From contig JAWXAZ010000096.1 in assembly GCA_034439755.1 (NCBI GenBank), positions 1-22,501 of the forward strand: a stretch of DNA of 22,501 nucleotides, read 5' to 3'. How positions within the stretch are numbered: position 1 is the stretch's first letter; the number at the start of each line of letters is the position of its first letter. Positions 1-7,795 of this stretch are shown one piece after another. The DNA comes from B1 sp034439755 (GTDB lineage Bacteria; Bacteroidota; Bacteroidia; UKL13-3). Made by a program: the position numbers and the translations under genes. Below the pieces are notes generated by a model. The model was not told the DNA's origin and searched no databases. It worked only from the letters and a program-made list of their open reading frames with translations.

Positions 1-1
1 T

Positions 2-1579
2 GCCACACAGTTAAATCCAAGTGTAACCTTCTTAGGCGTATTTAGAGATTATGTAGTAAACTTCCCGCAAGATACAGTTAGTCCAGTAGCTACCTTAAAC
101 GGCCTAGCCACCTTTTTCACAGAAATACACAAGCCATTTGTTGATCCAGGAGTAACCGCATCCGATAACATAGAAGGCAATATCAGTTCAAAATATGAAG
201 TGATAGGTACTGTAGATACAAGTAAAGTAGGACCAAATTACTTGAAGTATGTTGTAAGAGATTTATACAACAATGTAAGTGATACTTTGCGCAGAACAGT
301 GTTTGTAATATTAAATCAAACAGGTCCTTCCATTACCCTAACCCCACCATCGCAAGTTTATGTGGAAGTGTATAACAAATACCTAGAACCAGGCTTTTCG
401 GCAAAAGATAACCAAGGATTCCCAATCAATAACAATGTAGTTATTTCATCTAATATTGATACCGCTGTATTGGGATTATACACCAACCTTTACACCGTTG
501 TAGATGCATTTGGCTTAATAGCCACTGCCCAAAGAACTATTGCGGTTGGCGACACTACCCGTCCGTTAATTATACCCAAAGGAAATCCATTTGAACACCA
601 AGTGGGAACGGCCTTAGATTTAAATAAAGTGGTGAATATTTTAGATAACTATTGGTCATCAAATTTTATCACAACAACCATTCAAGGTTCAGTAGATGTA
701 AATAGCGTAGGTGTTTATTTTGTTAAATATGTTGCCAGAGATAACAGTGGCAATTTAAGCAATGAAGTTACAGTGCGAATTGATGTAAAAGATACGAGGC
801 CGCCAGTGATTAAACTAAAAGGAATTACACCTATGAACCATGAAGTTAAAACAACATTCATAGATCCGGGAGTTACTGTATCAAGTGCATATTGGCCAAC
901 AAACTTAATCGTTGTTACAAAGAGAGGATCGGTTAATAAAGATATTTTGGGCGATAATATAATCTGGTATATTGCTACCGACCCTTCTGGCAACAAAGAT
1001 TCAGTTTCGAGGATGGTAAGGGTCTTAGATCGCACAAAACCAACTGTAGATTTATTGAATGTAAATGAAGTGAATTTGCCAAGATGGCAGGTTTATGTTG
1101 ATCCACCAGTTGCATTGATTGATAATTACAATACCGATGCCCAAATGAGAAGCTCATTGGTTATTATCAATAGCCTGCCTAAGAATTCAGAAGGAAAACC
1201 ATGGGGCGATGGCCTTGGATTGTTTAGTGTGAGATATAAAGTAACCGACTTATCAGGAAATATTTCACATGAAGCCGTAAGGAAAATTAATGTCATAGAA
1301 GCAACAGGATTAAATTCTGTGATGAACATTGATCGCATCATGAGTATTTATCCTAACCCAAGTAATGGATTAATTAATTTGAGATTGGCAGAATTTTTAA
1401 GCCAAGATGTATCCGTTACCATTTACGACATGTTAGGAAATGTAGTGCAACAGCAAACCATAAAAGGCAATGTGTTGCAAGTACAAGAAATGGATTTAAC
1501 CAATGCACCAAAAGGATTCTATTTAATAAGAATTCAAACTGGCGACCAAATTTATGCGAAGAAGATTCAAATAAATTAA
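2..1579 (+). CDS. T9SS-exported surface protein with tandem Ig-like (DUF5011-type) domains, 5' end missing
   Basis: The frame is open from the left edge, so the true start lies outside the window; 525 residues are visible. They form about five repeated beta-rich units of roughly 75-90 residues, each opening with a D-T-x-x-P-x-I type linker (near visible residues 27, 108, 184, 265 and 344). They carry recurring DPGV and 'VGVYFVKYVARDNSGN'-like strands, which is the pattern of DUF5011/HYR-like bacterial Ig domains. The last ~75 residues begin with YPNPSNG and continue through IYDMLGN and KGFYLIRI to a KKIQIN end: a type A T9SS sorting domain. By family knowledge such proteins cross the outer membrane through T9SS and are attached to or released from the cell surface. 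No enzymatic domain is seen in the visible part; an N-terminal catalytic or adhesive region could lie upstream. A terminator follows the stop by 18 bp. Confidence 0.88.
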   Translation, partial: ATQLNPSVTFLGVFRDYVVNFPQDTVSPVATLNGLATFFTEIHKPFVDPGVTASDNIEGNISSKYEVIGTVDTSKVGPNYLKYVVRDLYNNVSDTLRRTVFVILNQTGPSITLTPPSQVYVEVYNKYLEPGFSAKDNQGFPINNNVVISSNIDTAVLGLYTNLYTVVDAFGLIATAQRTIAVGDTTRPLIIPKGNPFEHQVGTALDLNKVVNILDNYWSSNFITTTIQGSVDVNSVGVYFVKYVARDNSGNLSNEVTVRIDVKDTRPPVIKLKGITPMNHEVKTTFIDPGVTVSSAYWPTNLIVVTKRGSVNKDILGDNIIWYIATDPSGNKDSVSRMVRVLDRTKPTVDLLNVNEVNLPRWQVYVDPPVALIDNYNTDAQMRSSLVIINSLPKNSEGKPWGDGLGLFSVRYKVTDLSGNISHEAVRKINVIEATGLNSVMNIDRIMSIYPNPSNGLINLRLAEFLSQDVSVTIYDMLGNVVQQQTIKGNVLQVQEMDLTNAPKGFYLIRIQTGDQIYAKKIQIN

Positions 1580-1597
1580 GCGATTAAATTAAACATG

Positions 1598-1633
1598 AAG
1601 CTGCACAATAATAAAAGATTGTGCAGCTTTTTT
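1598..1633 (+). terminator. Rho-independent terminator after the Ig-repeat protein
   Basis: A perfect 12-bp inverted repeat (aagctgcacaat at 1598-1609, attgtgcagctt at 1618-1629) with an 8-nt loop runs into a T tract ending at 1633. It lies 18 bp past the stop of the surface protein gene. The left side has few A's, so it should act mainly in the plus direction. Confidence 0.85.
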
Positions 1634-1857
1634 ATGCTCCTTTTGGCTACTTTTGTTTCCTAAAATTAACCTATTGCTAAATAATACCAAAAGCATATCT
1701 GTATTGGGCAAAAAATTGGCCTAAACAACCATTGGATTAGCATTATATTTGAAACTTTTAGCATAAAAAATATAATCCCATTGGTGTAACAAACAAAAAG
1801 TCACCGCTAATTATGTTGCATAAACTAAACAACACCTATTAGTTAAAAGGCGTTAGA
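1634..1857. other. Non-coding spacer, no recognisable content
   Basis: About 220 bp of AT-rich sequence with stops in all plus-strand frames. I see no RNA gene, clear promoter or repeat, and none of the missing N-terminal part of the hydrolase remnant that follows. It does not resemble the repeats found at 16951 and 22253. Confidence 0.5.
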
Positions 1858-2166
1858 ATGATTTTCATGTCCAAACCTTTGTATTATATTATTCCAGGCG
1901 CACTTCGCCCATCAAATGATGAACTTTGGTGGTTGAAAACAGATCTAAAAAACATGAAACTACTATTGGGTAAAATCACTACAAACGTATTAATCATTCA
2001 TGGTACAAAAGATCAACTTGTTCCTTATAGCAATGCTGCATTTATTCAGAAAGAATTTGTAAACGCGAAATCAATGAGATTGGATTCAATAAAAGACGCC
2101 AATCATTTTATTCCTTGGGAGCATTTTACCGAAATTCGGGATAAACTACTTGGCTTAATACAATAA
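1858..2166 (+). pseudogene. C-terminal remnant of an alpha/beta hydrolase
   Basis: The 102-residue frame matches only the last third of an alpha/beta-hydrolase fold. It has a beta strand leading to the acid loop (VLIIHGTKDQLVP, catalytic Asp in TKDQ) and a late histidine motif (DANHFIPW, catalytic His), followed by the final helix. The nucleophile elbow (G-x-S-x-G), oxyanion strand and lid are absent. An in-frame TAG at 1840-1842 closes the frame 18 bp before the first ATG, and the upstream spacer shows no homologous coding sequence. I therefore read it as a gene that lost its 5' two thirds. A short functional protein is possible but could not be a self-sufficient hydrolase. The preserved active-site Asp and His suggest the loss is fairly recent. 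Confidence 0.72.
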
Positions 2167-2188
2167 AACGACCAAAGGCTTCAAAAAT

Positions 2189-2227
2189 AAAAAAGCTGCC
2201 TCAATGAAGTTTAAAGGCAGCTTTTTT
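2189..2227. terminator. Bidirectional terminator between hydrolase remnant and atp operon end
   Basis: Inverted repeat aaaagctgcct (2191-2201) / aggcagctttt (2215-2225) with a 13-nt loop, an A tract on the left and a T tract on the right, so it works in both directions. It lies 20 bp beyond the stop of the minus-strand cyclophilin gene and marks the 3' end of the ATP synthase transcript. Confidence 0.85.
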
Positions 2228-2247
2228 ATGAATAGAATAATTAAGGA

Positions 2248-2682
2248 TTACTCTACAACAATCACTTTGGTCATTACATCACCTTGGCTAATGGCATCAA
2301 TTACATCTAAACCTTCTACAACCTTACCAAAACAAGTATGGTTGCGGTCTAGGTGAGCGGTATTGTTGCGACTATGGCAAATGAAAAACTGTGAGCCACC
2401 CGTATTTCTACCAGCATGGGCCATAGATAATACACCCCTATCATGATACTGATTCTCACCAGTTAATTCACAATCAATTTTGTATCCTGGTCCACCAGCA
2501 CCTGTACCCGTTGGATCGCCACCTTGAATAACAAAATCAGGAAGCACTCTATGAAAGCTAACCCCATCATAAAAACCACTCTTAGCCAATTTAAGAAAAT
2601 TTGCCACAGTGTTTGGAGCATCTTTATCAAAGAACTCAATTTTCATCACACCTTTTGCGGTATGTATTTCTGCTTTACTCAT
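2248..2682 (-). CDS. Cyclophilin-type peptidyl-prolyl cis-trans isomerase
   Basis: A 144-residue single-domain cyclophilin. Visible family motifs are FHRV (residues 43-46, with the catalytic Arg45), QGGDPTGTG (53-61), the AHAGRNTGGSQFFI strand (88-101), and LDRNHTCFGKV (111-121). It catalyses cis-trans isomerisation of Xaa-Pro bonds. There is no signal peptide or lipobox, so it should be cytoplasmic, unlike many larger periplasmic cyclophilins. The start ATG lies 9 bp after the atpG stop and a terminator follows the gene, so it is the last gene of the ATP synthase operon. Whether it helps assemble F1F0 or merely shares the transcript cannot be told from sequence. Confidence 0.95.
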   Translation of the reverse strand: MSKAEIHTAKGVMKIEFFDKDAPNTVANFLKLAKSGFYDGVSFHRVLPDFVIQGGDPTGTGAGGPGYKIDCELTGENQYHDRGVLSMAHAGRNTGGSQFFICHSRNNTAHLDRNHTCFGKVVEGLDVIDAISQGDVMTKVIVVE

Positions 2683-2691
2683 ATGTTTATC

Positions 2692-3561
2692 TTAAGAACC
2701 ACTCAATGCCGCAGCACCACCCACAATCTCCGAAATTTCTGTGGTAATGGCACTCTGGCGAGCGCGGTTATATTCTAATTTAAGCGCTTTAATTAATTCA
2801 CCCGCATTATCGGTTGCCTTATCCATGGCAATCATACGAGCGCCATGCTCTGAAGCAAATGAATCCAATAAACTCTTATAAATCTGAGTTTTTAAGATTC
2901 TTGGGATTAATTCTTCTAAAATTTCTGCTTTCCCTGGCTCAAAAATATAATCATTTTTAGAAGCCTTTGAGCCTAAGTTTTGAGGAAGTATAGGCAAGAA
3001 TGGTTCGTTTACTAAAATCTGAGTAGCCGCATTTTTAAACTGGTTATAAACCACTTCTACCTTCTCAAACCGGCCCGATTTAAATTGGTTCAAAACAAAC
3101 TCCCCAATGGCAAAACCGCTACCAGCATTTAAGTTTTGATAGGTGTCTTTAAAATCAGGAATGATGTTTGCATTTAAACGGGTATAGTATTCAAATGCTT
3201 TTTTACCTACAGGCAAAATAGTTACATTTTTTCCAGCATAATCTTCCTTCATCAACCGATTAGCAAGCTTTATTACATTGGCATTAAAGCCACCGCATAA
3301 ACCCCTATCCGATGTAATTACCACCAACAAAACATTGTTGATGGGACGTTGGTTAAAATACACCTTTAATGAATCTACATCCATTGAATCTGCTAGGTTA
3401 GCCAAAATGCCATTCAGTTTTTGAGCATAAGGTCTCATCTGAATAATTGCATTCTGCGCCCTTCTCAACTTGGTAGCACTCACCAGCTTCATTGCCTTGG
3501 TGATTTGCTGGGTTGAATTAACCGAAGCAATACGAATACGAACTTCTTTTAAATTAGCCAT
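2692..3561 (-). CDS. atpG: ATP synthase F1 subunit gamma
   Basis: 289 residues, the usual length. The N-terminal helix starts MANLKEVRIRIASVNSTQQI and continues TKAMKLVSATKLRRAQ, and the C-terminal helix holds RARQSAITTEISEIVGGA. These two form the coiled-coil rotor shaft that turns inside the alpha3beta3 head. The middle has the Rossmann-like domain with SDRGLCGGFN. It is a cytoplasmic peripheral subunit contacting the c-ring and epsilon. It lies 21 bp after atpA and 9 bp before the cyclophilin gene, in the order H-A-G. In many bacteria beta and epsilon follow gamma; here they do not. Confidence 0.98.
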   Translation of the reverse strand: MANLKEVRIRIASVNSTQQITKAMKLVSATKLRRAQNAIIQMRPYAQKLNGILANLADSMDVDSLKVYFNQRPINNVLLVVITSDRGLCGGFNANVIKLANRLMKEDYAGKNVTILPVGKKAFEYYTRLNANIIPDFKDTYQNLNAGSGFAIGEFVLNQFKSGRFEKVEVVYNQFKNAATQILVNEPFLPILPQNLGSKASKNDYIFEPGKAEILEELIPRILKTQIYKSLLDSFASEHGARMIAMDKATDNAGELIKALKLEYNRARQSAITTEISEIVGGAAALSGS

Positions 3562-3582
3562 TGTTTAGTTTAACTCTGCCGT

Positions 3583-5166
3583 TTATGATGCGCTATATTT
3601 TGCACTTAAGTCTTTAGCAACTGCTTCCAATACCTTGGTTACATCGTCGCCAATACCACCCTTTTTAATGATATTTAACACATCTTTGTGCTTGTTCTCA
3701 AGGAAGTTTAAATAATCAGCCTCAAACTCACGCACCTTATTTACTGGAACAGCTGTTAATAATCCTTTCGACCCCAAATAAATAATTGCCGTTTGCTGTT
3801 CAACACGCAATGGAGAGAACTGGTCTTGCTTTAAAATTTCTACGTTACGAGCACCTTTCGCTAATACCGCTTTGGTTGCTGCATCTAGGTCTGAACCAAA
3901 TTTTGAAAAGGCTTCTAATTCACGATATTGTGCTTGATCCAATTTTAAGGTACCAGCAACTTTTTTCATTGATTTAATCTGAGCATTTCCACCTACACGT
4001 GATACCGAAATACCTACGTTAATTGCAGGACGAATACCAGAGTTAAACAAATTAGCCTCCAAGAATATCTGTCCGTCTGTAATCGAAATTACATTGGTTG
4101 GAATATAAGCAGATACGTCGCCCGCTTGTGTTTCAATAATAGGCAAAGCTGTTAATGAACCACCACCCTTTACTAAATGCTTAATAGAAGGAGGCAAATC
4201 GTTCATTTGTTGTGCAATGCTATCTGTACCATTGATCTTTGCAGCCCTTTCTAACAAACGACTATGCAAATAGAATACGTCTCCAGGATAAGCCTCACGG
4301 CCCGGTGGGCGACGTAACAACAATGACACCTCACGGTAAGCTACTGCTTGCTTAGACAAATCATCATAAACAACCAAAGCTGGCCGGCCTGTATCGCGAA
4401 TAAACTCACCAATTGCAGCACCCGCCATTGGCGCAAAAAACTGCATTGGAGCTGGATCAGAAGAAGTTGCAGATACAACCACCGTATAAGGCATTGCACC
4501 ACGCTCTTCTAAAGTCTTTACAACTTGAGCAACAGTACTCGCTTTCTGTCCACACGCTACATAAATACAATATACGGGTTCACCCGCATCGTAAAATTCT
4601 TTCTGATTGATAATGGCATCTATACATACAGCCGTTTTACCAGTCTGACGATCGCCAATAACCAACTCACGCTGACCACGGCCAATTGGAATCATGGCAT
4701 CAATAGCCTTGATACCGGTTTGCAATGGCTCCTTCACTGGCTCACGGTAGATAACACCTGGCGCCTTACGCTCCAATGGCATTTCATACAAATCGCCTGT
4801 TAACGGACCTTTACCATCGATTGGCTTACCCAAGGTATTGATTACACGACCCATCATACCTTCTCCTACCTTAATAGAAGCGATACGACCTGTACGCTTA
4901 ACGGTGTCGCCTTCGATAATTGAATCGGATGAACCCAACAATACCGCACCTACGTTATCCTCTTCGAGGTTTAACACGATACCCTGTACACCATTTGCAA
5001 ATTCAATCAGCTCGCCCGACTGAACCTTGGTTAATCCGTAGATACGTGCGATACCATCACCCACTTGGAGTACGGTTCCCACTTCTTCAAGTTCGGTCTC
5101 AGACTTAAAATTGCTTAATTGCTCTCTTATAATGGCTGATACCTCATCTGGTCTTATTTCTACCAT
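3583..5166 (-). CDS. atpA: ATP synthase F1 subunit alpha
   Basis: 527 residues, full length, with the N-terminal beta barrel, the nucleotide-binding domain and the C-terminal helical domain. The Walker A motif GDRQTGKT is at residues 171-178. Further on are VVYDDLSKQAVAYREVSLLL (Walker B region), RRPPGREAYPGDVFYLHSRL, and the SISDGQ-like stretch (ISITDGQIFL) with GIRPAINVGISVSRVGG. Alpha binds ATP at the non-catalytic sites and supplies the arginine finger to the beta catalytic sites. The gene begins 9 bp after the atpH stop. The partner beta gene is not in this window. Confidence 0.99.
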   Translation of the reverse strand: MVEIRPDEVSAIIREQLSNFKSETELEEVGTVLQVGDGIARIYGLTKVQSGELIEFANGVQGIVLNLEEDNVGAVLLGSSDSIIEGDTVKRTGRIASIKVGEGMMGRVINTLGKPIDGKGPLTGDLYEMPLERKAPGVIYREPVKEPLQTGIKAIDAMIPIGRGQRELVIGDRQTGKTAVCIDAIINQKEFYDAGEPVYCIYVACGQKASTVAQVVKTLEERGAMPYTVVVSATSSDPAPMQFFAPMAGAAIGEFIRDTGRPALVVYDDLSKQAVAYREVSLLLRRPPGREAYPGDVFYLHSRLLERAAKINGTDSIAQQMNDLPPSIKHLVKGGGSLTALPIIETQAGDVSAYIPTNVISITDGQIFLEANLFNSGIRPAINVGISVSRVGGNAQIKSMKKVAGTLKLDQAQYRELEAFSKFGSDLDAATKAVLAKGARNVEILKQDQFSPLRVEQQTAIIYLGSKGLLTAVPVNKVREFEADYLNFLENKHKDVLNIIKKGGIGDDVTKVLEAVAKDLSAKYSAS

Positions 5167-5175
5167 AATGAAATG

Positions 5176-5727
5176 TTATTTTGAAATGTAAGTATTTAAT
5201 AATTCTTGTTTTGCTTTCCTAAGCTTTCCAGAGATACTGGCATCGTACAACTTATCTTCCATTTGGATTACCAAACCACCAATAAGTTCTGGATTCACAG
5301 AGGTCTCTAAAATAACTTTCTTACCTGTTTGCTTTTCAATAAAGGCACGAACTTCTGCAATAACATCGTCGCTAACAGCAATTGCAGTCTTAACATTGGC
5401 CGTGGTAATTTTATTGATATCGTAGTACTGCCCAATGAAAGCAAGGGCAATATCAGGTAAATAATATTCGCGTTTCTTTCTGATCACAATTTCCAAAAAA
5501 GAAATGGTTATTGGATCAAACGAAGCGGCAAATACTTTCTTTATAACGGCTAATTTCTTATCGCCTTTAACTATAGGACTCTTAAACAAAAGTCCCAATG
5601 CAGGATTTGCATCAATGGCCGATTTGAACGCCAATATATCGGCATAAATAGCCTCGAGCTTATTTTGCTCTATAGCCAAGTCTATTAAAGATTTAGCGTA
5701 CCTGCCCGATACTCTTTGTTCTGCCAT
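5176..5727 (-). CDS. atpH: ATP synthase F1 subunit delta (stator)
   Basis: 183 residues, the typical length. It opens with the conserved RVSGRYAKSLIDLA helix and closes with the family's C-terminal signature (NPELIGGLVIQMEDKLYDASISGKLRKAKQ, residues ~146-175). Delta (homologous to mitochondrial OSCP) caps the alpha3beta3 head and binds the C-terminus of subunit b. Only one base separates the atpF stop from this start, and 9 bp separate its stop from atpA, which implies translational coupling along the transcript. Confidence 0.97.
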   Translation of the reverse strand: MAEQRVSGRYAKSLIDLAIEQNKLEAIYADILAFKSAIDANPALGLLFKSPIVKGDKKLAVIKKVFAASFDPITISFLEIVIRKKREYYLPDIALAFIGQYYDINKITTANVKTAIAVSDDVIAEVRAFIEKQTGKKVILETSVNPELIGGLVIQMEDKLYDASISGKLRKAKQELLNTYISK

Positions 5728-5728
5728 T

Positions 5729-6223
5729 TTAGTTTAAAGTGATTGATTTTAAATTCTCGTTAACAAAAGATTCTTGCTGTGCACGGTCTTCCATCTTTCT
5801 ACGCAATACCTTTTCTGCTAAATCTACCGACAATACCGCTACTTGAGTTTTTAACTCATTTAAGGCGTTAATCTTGGCCGATTCAATAGAGGCATTTGCC
5901 TTTACAATGATTTTATGACCTTCATCTTCTGCCGATTTTTTGGCCTGTGCGATGATGTTTTCTTTCATCTCATTGGCTTCTTTCAACATAAGATCGCGCT
6001 CAGCACGTGCTTGATTAAGAAGTTTTTCATTATCTGCCTTTAAAGCACTCATCTGCTTGCGAGCTTCCTCGGCAGAATTCAATGCTTCATTAATAGAGTC
6101 TTCCCTCTCCCTAATCGAATTTAAGATTGGCTTCCAGGCAAATTTAGACAAGATGAACAATACAATACTAAATGTAATGGTCATCCAGAAAATTAGCCCT
6201 AAACCAGGTTTTACTAATTCCAT
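5729..6223 (-). CDS. atpF: ATP synthase F0 subunit b (peripheral stalk)
   Basis: 164 residues. It has one N-terminal membrane helix (residues ~8-27, LGLIFWMTITFSIVLFILSKFAW) followed by KPILNSIREREDSI and a long charged, alanine-rich coiled-coil helix to the end, the classic b-subunit plan. It forms the peripheral stalk that connects AtpB in the membrane to AtpH on top of F1. A single b gene is present, so the stalk is probably a homodimer. It lies 97 bp after atpE, the longest spacer between the F0 and F1 genes, and that spacer holds a hairpin described separately. Confidence 0.97.
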   Translation of the reverse strand: MELVKPGLGLIFWMTITFSIVLFILSKFAWKPILNSIREREDSINEALNSAEEARKQMSALKADNEKLLNQARAERDLMLKEANEMKENIIAQAKKSAEDEGHKIIVKANASIESAKINALNELKTQVAVLSVDLAEKVLRRKMEDRAQQESFVNENLKSITLN

Positions 6224-6270
6224 GCTGTGTTTTTTTAAATGATTAATTGGGTAACGGAAATACTAAAGTA

Positions 6271-6307
6271 TCAGAACACAACAAACATATTGCCTGCTGT
6301 GTTCTGA
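6271..6307 (-). other. Intercistronic hairpin between atpE and atpF
   Basis: A perfect 10-bp inverted repeat (tcagaacaca at 6271-6280, tgtgttctga at 6298-6307) with a 17-nt loop sits 12 bp downstream of the atpE stop. It lies inside the only long spacer among the F0/F1 genes. No T tract follows on the minus strand, so it is unlikely to be a simple terminator. It more likely protects the 3' end of an atpB-atpE processing product or damps read-through. That role is inference; the inverted repeat itself is plain. Confidence 0.6.
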
Positions 6308-6319
6308 ATGGTATTTCGA

Positions 6320-6577
6320 TTACAACAATACGATCAAAAGACAAACCACGATACCAAAGAATGCTGCTCCTTCGATCAAAGCAGCAGCTACGATCATGTT
6401 TGCACGTATATCGCCAGAAACTTCTGGTTGACGAGCAATTGATTCCAAAGCGCTACCACCGATACGGCCTATACCCATACCTGCTCCAATTGCAGCTAAA
6501 CCTGCACCGATACCGGCACCCATTTTAGCAAATCCTGGATCTGTAACTGCTTGTAAGATGATGTTTAAAAGTGTCAT
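6320..6577 (-). CDS. atpE: ATP synthase F0 subunit c (rotor ring)
   Basis: 85 residues, a two-helix hairpin. Helix 1 is glycine/alanine rich (MGAGIGAGLAAIGAGMGIGR), the polar loop is IARQPE (residues 47-52), and helix 2 carries the ion-binding glutamate Glu69 in AALIEGAAFFG. The residue after this Glu is Gly rather than Ser/Thr, and helix 1 lacks the Gln usual in sodium-binding c subunits, so the ring is most likely proton-coupled. Many copies per complex form the rotor ring. It lies 34 bp after atpB. The following spacer has a hairpin that could favour separate stability or higher yield of this message. Confidence 0.97.
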   Translation of the reverse strand: MTLLNIILQAVTDPGFAKMGAGIGAGLAAIGAGMGIGRIGGSALESIARQPEVSGDIRANMIVAAALIEGAAFFGIVVCLLIVLL

Positions 6578-6611
6578 AATTGTGATGTTTAATTGATTTT
6601 TATTTTATTGA

Positions 6612-7793
6612 TTAATGATGTTCTTCGTGATGATGCTCTTCTACTGCCGTTCCAAAATATAAGGCCGAGAGCAAGGTAAATACATAAGCTTGTAAAAAGG
6701 CTACCAATAATTCTAAGAAATTCATGAAAACGGTAAAGGCTACTGATAAAACCGATACGCCTAATCCCAATCCTTGACTCATGCTGCCAAATATAAATAT
6801 TAAGCTAAAAAATCCTAACATGATGATATGTCCTGCTGTAATGTTCGCAAACAAACGTATCATCAATACAATTGGCTTGTTTAACATGCCAATAATTTCA
6901 ATCGGAATCAACAATATCCACAAGCCTTTTGGCACGCCAGGAGGCATAAAAATATGTCCCCAATAGTTCTTGTTTCCGTTAATGGTGGTAATTACAAAGG
7001 TAAATACAGCCAATACCAAGGTGATGGCAATATTTCCGGTTACGTTAGCCCCGCCTGGAAAAATTGGGATCAAACCGAATAAGTTATTGATGAATATAAA
7101 AAAGAATATGGTTAATAAGTAAGGCAAAAACTTTTGGTACTTAGGACCAATACTTGGTTTAGCTACTTCATCGCGGATAAACAATACACCCATCTCTATT
7201 AAATTGGCAAATCCTTTTGGAGCCTTGCCTTTGTTCTTAGTATAACCAGCCGCCACAGAAAATAAAATCCAGCATAAGAATACCACCGAAATTAACATAC
7301 TGGCTACATTCTTTGTGATAGAAATATCGTAAAAAGTAGCCTCATGGTTTATGCTACCATCTGCATTTAAAGCCACAATCTTTCCTTCTTCTAATTTATA
7401 TCCTGCGTATGCTGCATGTCCATGCTCAAACTTAGACGACATAAACATTTTTACGCCGCTGTTGTCTTTGATAATAATAGGCAATGGAATAGAAATATGT
7501 GAATGACCAATGGTAGCGATGTGCCAATCATGTGCATCGGCAATGTGCTCCATAATCAATTTTCCAGCATCTACCTTATGTTCTGCCTCAATTGCTGCTT
7601 CATGCTCTTTTTCGCCCAATGATTCGTGATGCGCTGCATCGTGTGCGTCTACATCTACCGTTTCAATTAAGGTATCTACAGCGTGAGATTCGTCTGCAAT
7701 CAAACTAAAGCTATTGTAACCTACATACAATAGAACCAAAAAAATTGGAATTAAATATCTGAAAATCTTTCTTTTATTGTGCTGCATGTACAA
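6612..7793 (-). CDS. atpB: ATP synthase F0 subunit a, long form with His-rich N-terminal extension
   Basis: 393 residues against ~270 in E. coli. The C-terminal ~240 residues are the canonical subunit a: five or so membrane helices, the conserved Arg in PIVLMIRLFANITAGH that faces the c ring, and a Gln-containing last helix (LVAFLQAYVFTLLSALYF). The first ~25 residues are a basic-hydrophobic segment (RKIFRYLIPIFLVLLYVGYN) that could be a signal peptide or extra membrane anchor. Next comes a periplasmic stretch of ~120 residues very rich in His, Asp and Glu (about a dozen His within residues 30-105). The tail also ends in a His/Glu run (EEHHHEEHH). Long AtpB forms are usual in Bacteroidota. 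It begins 2 bp after the stop of the AtpI-like gene. Confidence 0.97.
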   Translation of the reverse strand: MYMQHNKRKIFRYLIPIFLVLLYVGYNSFSLIADESHAVDTLIETVDVDAHDAAHHESLGEKEHEAAIEAEHKVDAGKLIMEHIADAHDWHIATIGHSHISIPLPIIIKDNSGVKMFMSSKFEHGHAAYAGYKLEEGKIVALNADGSINHEATFYDISITKNVASMLISVVFLCWILFSVAAGYTKNKGKAPKGFANLIEMGVLFIRDEVAKPSIGPKYQKFLPYLLTIFFFIFINNLFGLIPIFPGGANVTGNIAITLVLAVFTFVITTINGNKNYWGHIFMPPGVPKGLWILLIPIEIIGMLNKPIVLMIRLFANITAGHIIMLGFFSLIFIFGSMSQGLGLGVSVLSVAFTVFMNFLELLVAFLQAYVFTLLSALYFGTAVEEHHHEEHH

Positions 7794-7795
7794 AC

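Noticed and set aside
2524..2778. Plus-strand open frame across the cyclophilin/atpG junction
   Set aside because: It is antisense to two well-conserved genes, low in recognisable motifs, and explained by the codon pattern of the opposite strand.
4413..5108. Several plus-strand open frames opposite atpA
   Set aside because: atpA is unmistakable on the minus strand; these frames are compositional shadows with no domain pattern.
6247..6528. Plus-strand frame of 93 codons opposite atpE
   Set aside because: It lies antisense to atpE and its spacer; the residue content has no hydrophobic or domain pattern of its own.
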